Source: Burkholderia cepacia
Lineage (GTDB): Bacteria; Pseudomonadota; Gammaproteobacteria; Burkholderiales; Burkholderiaceae
DNA length: 64,000 nt
Direction: 5' to 3'
Assembly (NCBI RefSeq): GCF_001718835.1
Contig: NZ_CP013443.1
Coordinates: 1,984,001-2,048,000 of the forward strand
The notes beneath the pieces were generated by a model. It saw only the letters and a list, made by a program, of their open reading frames with translations, was not told where the DNA came from and made no database searches. Positions 62,441-64,000 of this stretch are shown here, piece after piece. Every line of letters begins with the position of its first letter. Position 1 is the stretch's first letter. A program made the position numbers and the translations under genes.

Positions 62441-63070
62441 TCAGCCGCCGAGCGCGTCCAGCTTGAACTGCACGAGCTGGCGCGCAGACTGGTCGTCCTT
62501 CGACAGGCCGTCGAGCGCGAGCTTGTAAGCGGCGCGCGCGTCGTCGGTCTTGCCTTGCGCGGCAAGCAGATCGCCGCGGCGATCGGCCACGAGGCCCTTG
62601 AATGCATCGACCGGCGTACCCGACAGCAGCGCGAGGCCCGCGTCGTACGCCTTCTCGTCGAGCAGCAGCGACGCGAGACGCAGCTTCGCGATCTGCTTGT
62701 ACTCGTCATCCTTGGCGTGATCGACGGCCCATTGCAGCTGCGCCTTCGCACCTGCCGTGTCGCCGGCCGCGTACAGCGTCTTCGCCGCGGAGAGCGCCGT
62801 CATCTGCGCATACGGCGTGCTGCCGAACTTGTCTTCCATGTCGGCGGCCGCGCGAGCCATCGTCGCCTTGTCGTTCGCGGCGGCAGCCTTCTGGACCTGT
62901 TCGTACAGCCCGGACGCCTCGGCAGCCTGACGGCGCTGCCAGTAGTTCCAGCCATTGAAACCGGCCGCGACGACGAGCGCCGCGAGCACGATCCACGTGG
63001 TGAGGTTGCCCCAGCGGGCCCACCACGCCTTGAGACTTTCAATCGATTCTTGTTCGTCGTGATAACTCAT
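62441..63070 (-). CDS. yfgM: YfgM-like tetratricopeptide protein, ancillary SecYEG subunit (209 aa)
   Basis: N-terminal cytoplasmic segment then one transmembrane helix near residues 24-44 (LTTWIVLAALVVAAGFNGW) and periplasmic TPR-like helices (AKTLYAAGDTAGAKAQLQWA, YDAGLALLSGTPVDAFKGLV). Matches YfgM/DUF2133, which sits on the translocon with PpiD and lies between hisS and bamB in many proteobacteria. Confidence 0.92.
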   Translation of the reverse strand: MSYHDEQESIESLKAWWARWGNLTTWIVLAALVVAAGFNGWNYWQRRQAAEASGLYEQVQKAAAANDKATMARAAADMEDKFGSTPYAQMTALSAAKTLYAAGDTAGAKAQLQWAVDHAKDDEYKQIAKLRLASLLLDEKAYDAGLALLSGTPVDAFKGLVADRRGDLLAAQGKTDDARAAYKLALDGLSKDDQSARQLVQFKLDALGG

Positions 63071-63125
63071 CGGCGAGCGATTCCTTCCTGTTCAGGCCTT
63101 TCTTGTCGAGCGGATGCCAGCGCGA

Positions 63126-64000
63126 TCAGTCGTCGCCGTCTTCGGCGGATGCAACCATCGCATTGATTAGGAATTCGGTCAAGCCTTCGACCGGTACGGT
63201 CTGCTGAACGTTCTTTTCCCCGTCCCCGCCCGCACCGCGCAGCGCCTTCACGCCCACCGTGCCGTTCGCAACCTCCTCTTCGCCGAAGATCACCGCGAAC
63301 GCGGCGCCACTGGCGTCGGCCCGTTTCATTTGCGACTTGAAGCTCGCCGGCGCGCCGTCGGCGCTGCAGTGGAAGATCACGTCGAGGCCCGTATCGCGCA
63401 GGCGCTCGGCCGCGATGAACGCCTGTTCGCGCGCGGTCTCACCCTGGTGCACGACGTACACGTCGACGCCTTCCTGCTCGGGCGCGAGATCTTCTTCCTT
63501 CAGCAGTTCAAGGATCCGCTCGATGCCCATCGCCCAGCCGCACGCCGCGGTCGGCTTGCCGCCGAGCTGCTCGATCAGCGGATCGTAGCGGCCGCCGGCC
63601 GCGACCGTGCCCTGCGCGCCGAGCTTGTCGGTCACCCACTCGAATACGGTCAGGTTGTAGTAGTCGAGACCACGCACGAGACGCGGGTTGATCTTGAACG
63701 GGATGTTGTTCGCGAGCAGCAGGCGCTGCAGCCCTTCGAAGTGGGCGCGCGACGCTTCGCCGAGGAAGTCGATCAGCTTCGGCGCGTTCTGCGCGATTTC
63801 CTGCAGCGCGGGATTCTTCGTGTCGAGCACGCGCAGCGGGTTCGTATACAGGCGGCGCTTCGCATCCTCGTCGAGCACGTCGGCGAACTGCTCGAGGTAC
63901 TTGATCAGTTCGACGCGGTGCGCGGCACGCTCTTCGGCGAGGCCGAGCGAGTTGATCTCGAGCTTGATGCCGGTCAGGCCGAGGTCATCCCACAGGCGCT
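63126..64000 (-). CDS. hisS: histidyl-tRNA synthetase, C-terminal part (5' end beyond window)
   Basis: The frame is open to the window edge and reads LWDDLGLTGIKLEINSLGLA at the edge, a HisS sequence. Later landmarks are LVRGLDYYNLTVFEWVTDKL (His A motif), AAGGRYDPLIEQLGGKPTAA, GWAMGIERILELL (motif 3), and the anticodon-binding domain (DVYVVHQGETAREQAFIAAE). The missing N-terminus holds motif 1 and part of the catalytic core. Stop at 63126; 55 bp before yfgM. Confidence 0.96.
   Translation of the reverse strand, partial: RLWDDLGLTGIKLEINSLGLAEERAAHRVELIKYLEQFADVLDEDAKRRLYTNPLRVLDTKNPALQEIAQNAPKLIDFLGEASRAHFEGLQRLLLANNIPFKINPRLVRGLDYYNLTVFEWVTDKLGAQGTVAAGGRYDPLIEQLGGKPTAACGWAMGIERILELLKEEDLAPEQEGVDVYVVHQGETAREQAFIAAERLRDTGLDVIFHCSADGAPASFKSQMKRADASGAAFAVIFGEEEVANGTVGVKALRGAGGDGEKNVQQTVPVEGLTEFLINAMVASAEDGDD

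Overview
The window is high-GC DNA with strong GCG/ACG/TCG codon preference. Its gene order (hfq-hflX-hflK-hflC-DUF2065-hisZ-purA, der-bamB-yfgM-hisS, phaC-phaA-phaB-phaR) is that of a Burkholderia main chromosome, most likely a Burkholderia cepacia complex strain. Genus-level assignment is inference from synteny and codon style, not from a database search.

Region 1 (1-10.67 kb) is accessory. It opens inside a gene that looks like a RebB / R-body 'killing trait' subunit. An overlapping plus-strand gene string follows: a 366-aa protein of unknown function, two small proteins (the second alanine-rich), a possible 54-aa protein, a 651-aa protein with a nucleotidyltransferase-like GGNA...SDWD signature, and two tandem lysozyme-like DUF1906 proteins. 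Next come three regulators: a degenerate sigma54-activator-type AAA+ protein fused to an AraC DNA-binding domain, an OmpR-type response regulator, and a three-part hybrid histidine kinase encoded convergently and overlapping the regulator. I read this as one end of an R-body locus with putative cargo, lysis and regulatory genes. The function of the 366-aa and 651-aa genes is unknown.

Region 2 (10.67-14.76 kb) is an insertion-sequence pile-up: an IS630-family element (TA duplicated) 13 bp upstream of the kinase start codon, a tyrosine-recombinase fragment, an IS3-family element (no target duplication, so probably rearranged), a broken minus-strand gene with its terminator hairpin, and an IS5/IS427-type element (TTA duplicated). 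It marks the edge of the accessory block.

Region 3 (14.8-31.3 kb) is ordinary backbone: ybiT-type ABC-F ATPase, AsmA-like protein, FetA/FetB-type exporter, a PliI-like lysozyme inhibitor, small secreted proteins, a medium-chain dehydrogenase with a divergent LysR regulator, serB, metC-type lyase, a KdgK-type sugar kinase, rimO and a fused dihydroxyacetone kinase.

Region 4 (31.5-35.7 kb) is a second, smaller foreign patch. It holds a pair of M16 peptidases (one with HxxEH, one without) whose codon use favours GCC/ACC/GGC over the backbone's GCG/ACG/TCG, then an AT-rich kilobase holding a frameshifted lectin-like gene and a small GTG-start secreted protein.

Region 5 (36-64 kb) is core: the polyhydroxybutyrate operon, pgeF, rluD divergent from bamD, a YoaA/DinG helicase, a YdcH-like protein, a frameshifted glutamine-rich periplasmic protein, tex, kup, a phosphoribosyltransferase, purA, hisZ, hflC, hflK, hflX, hfq, der, bamB, yfgM and the 3' part of hisS. 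No rRNA, tRNA or CRISPR array was recognised.
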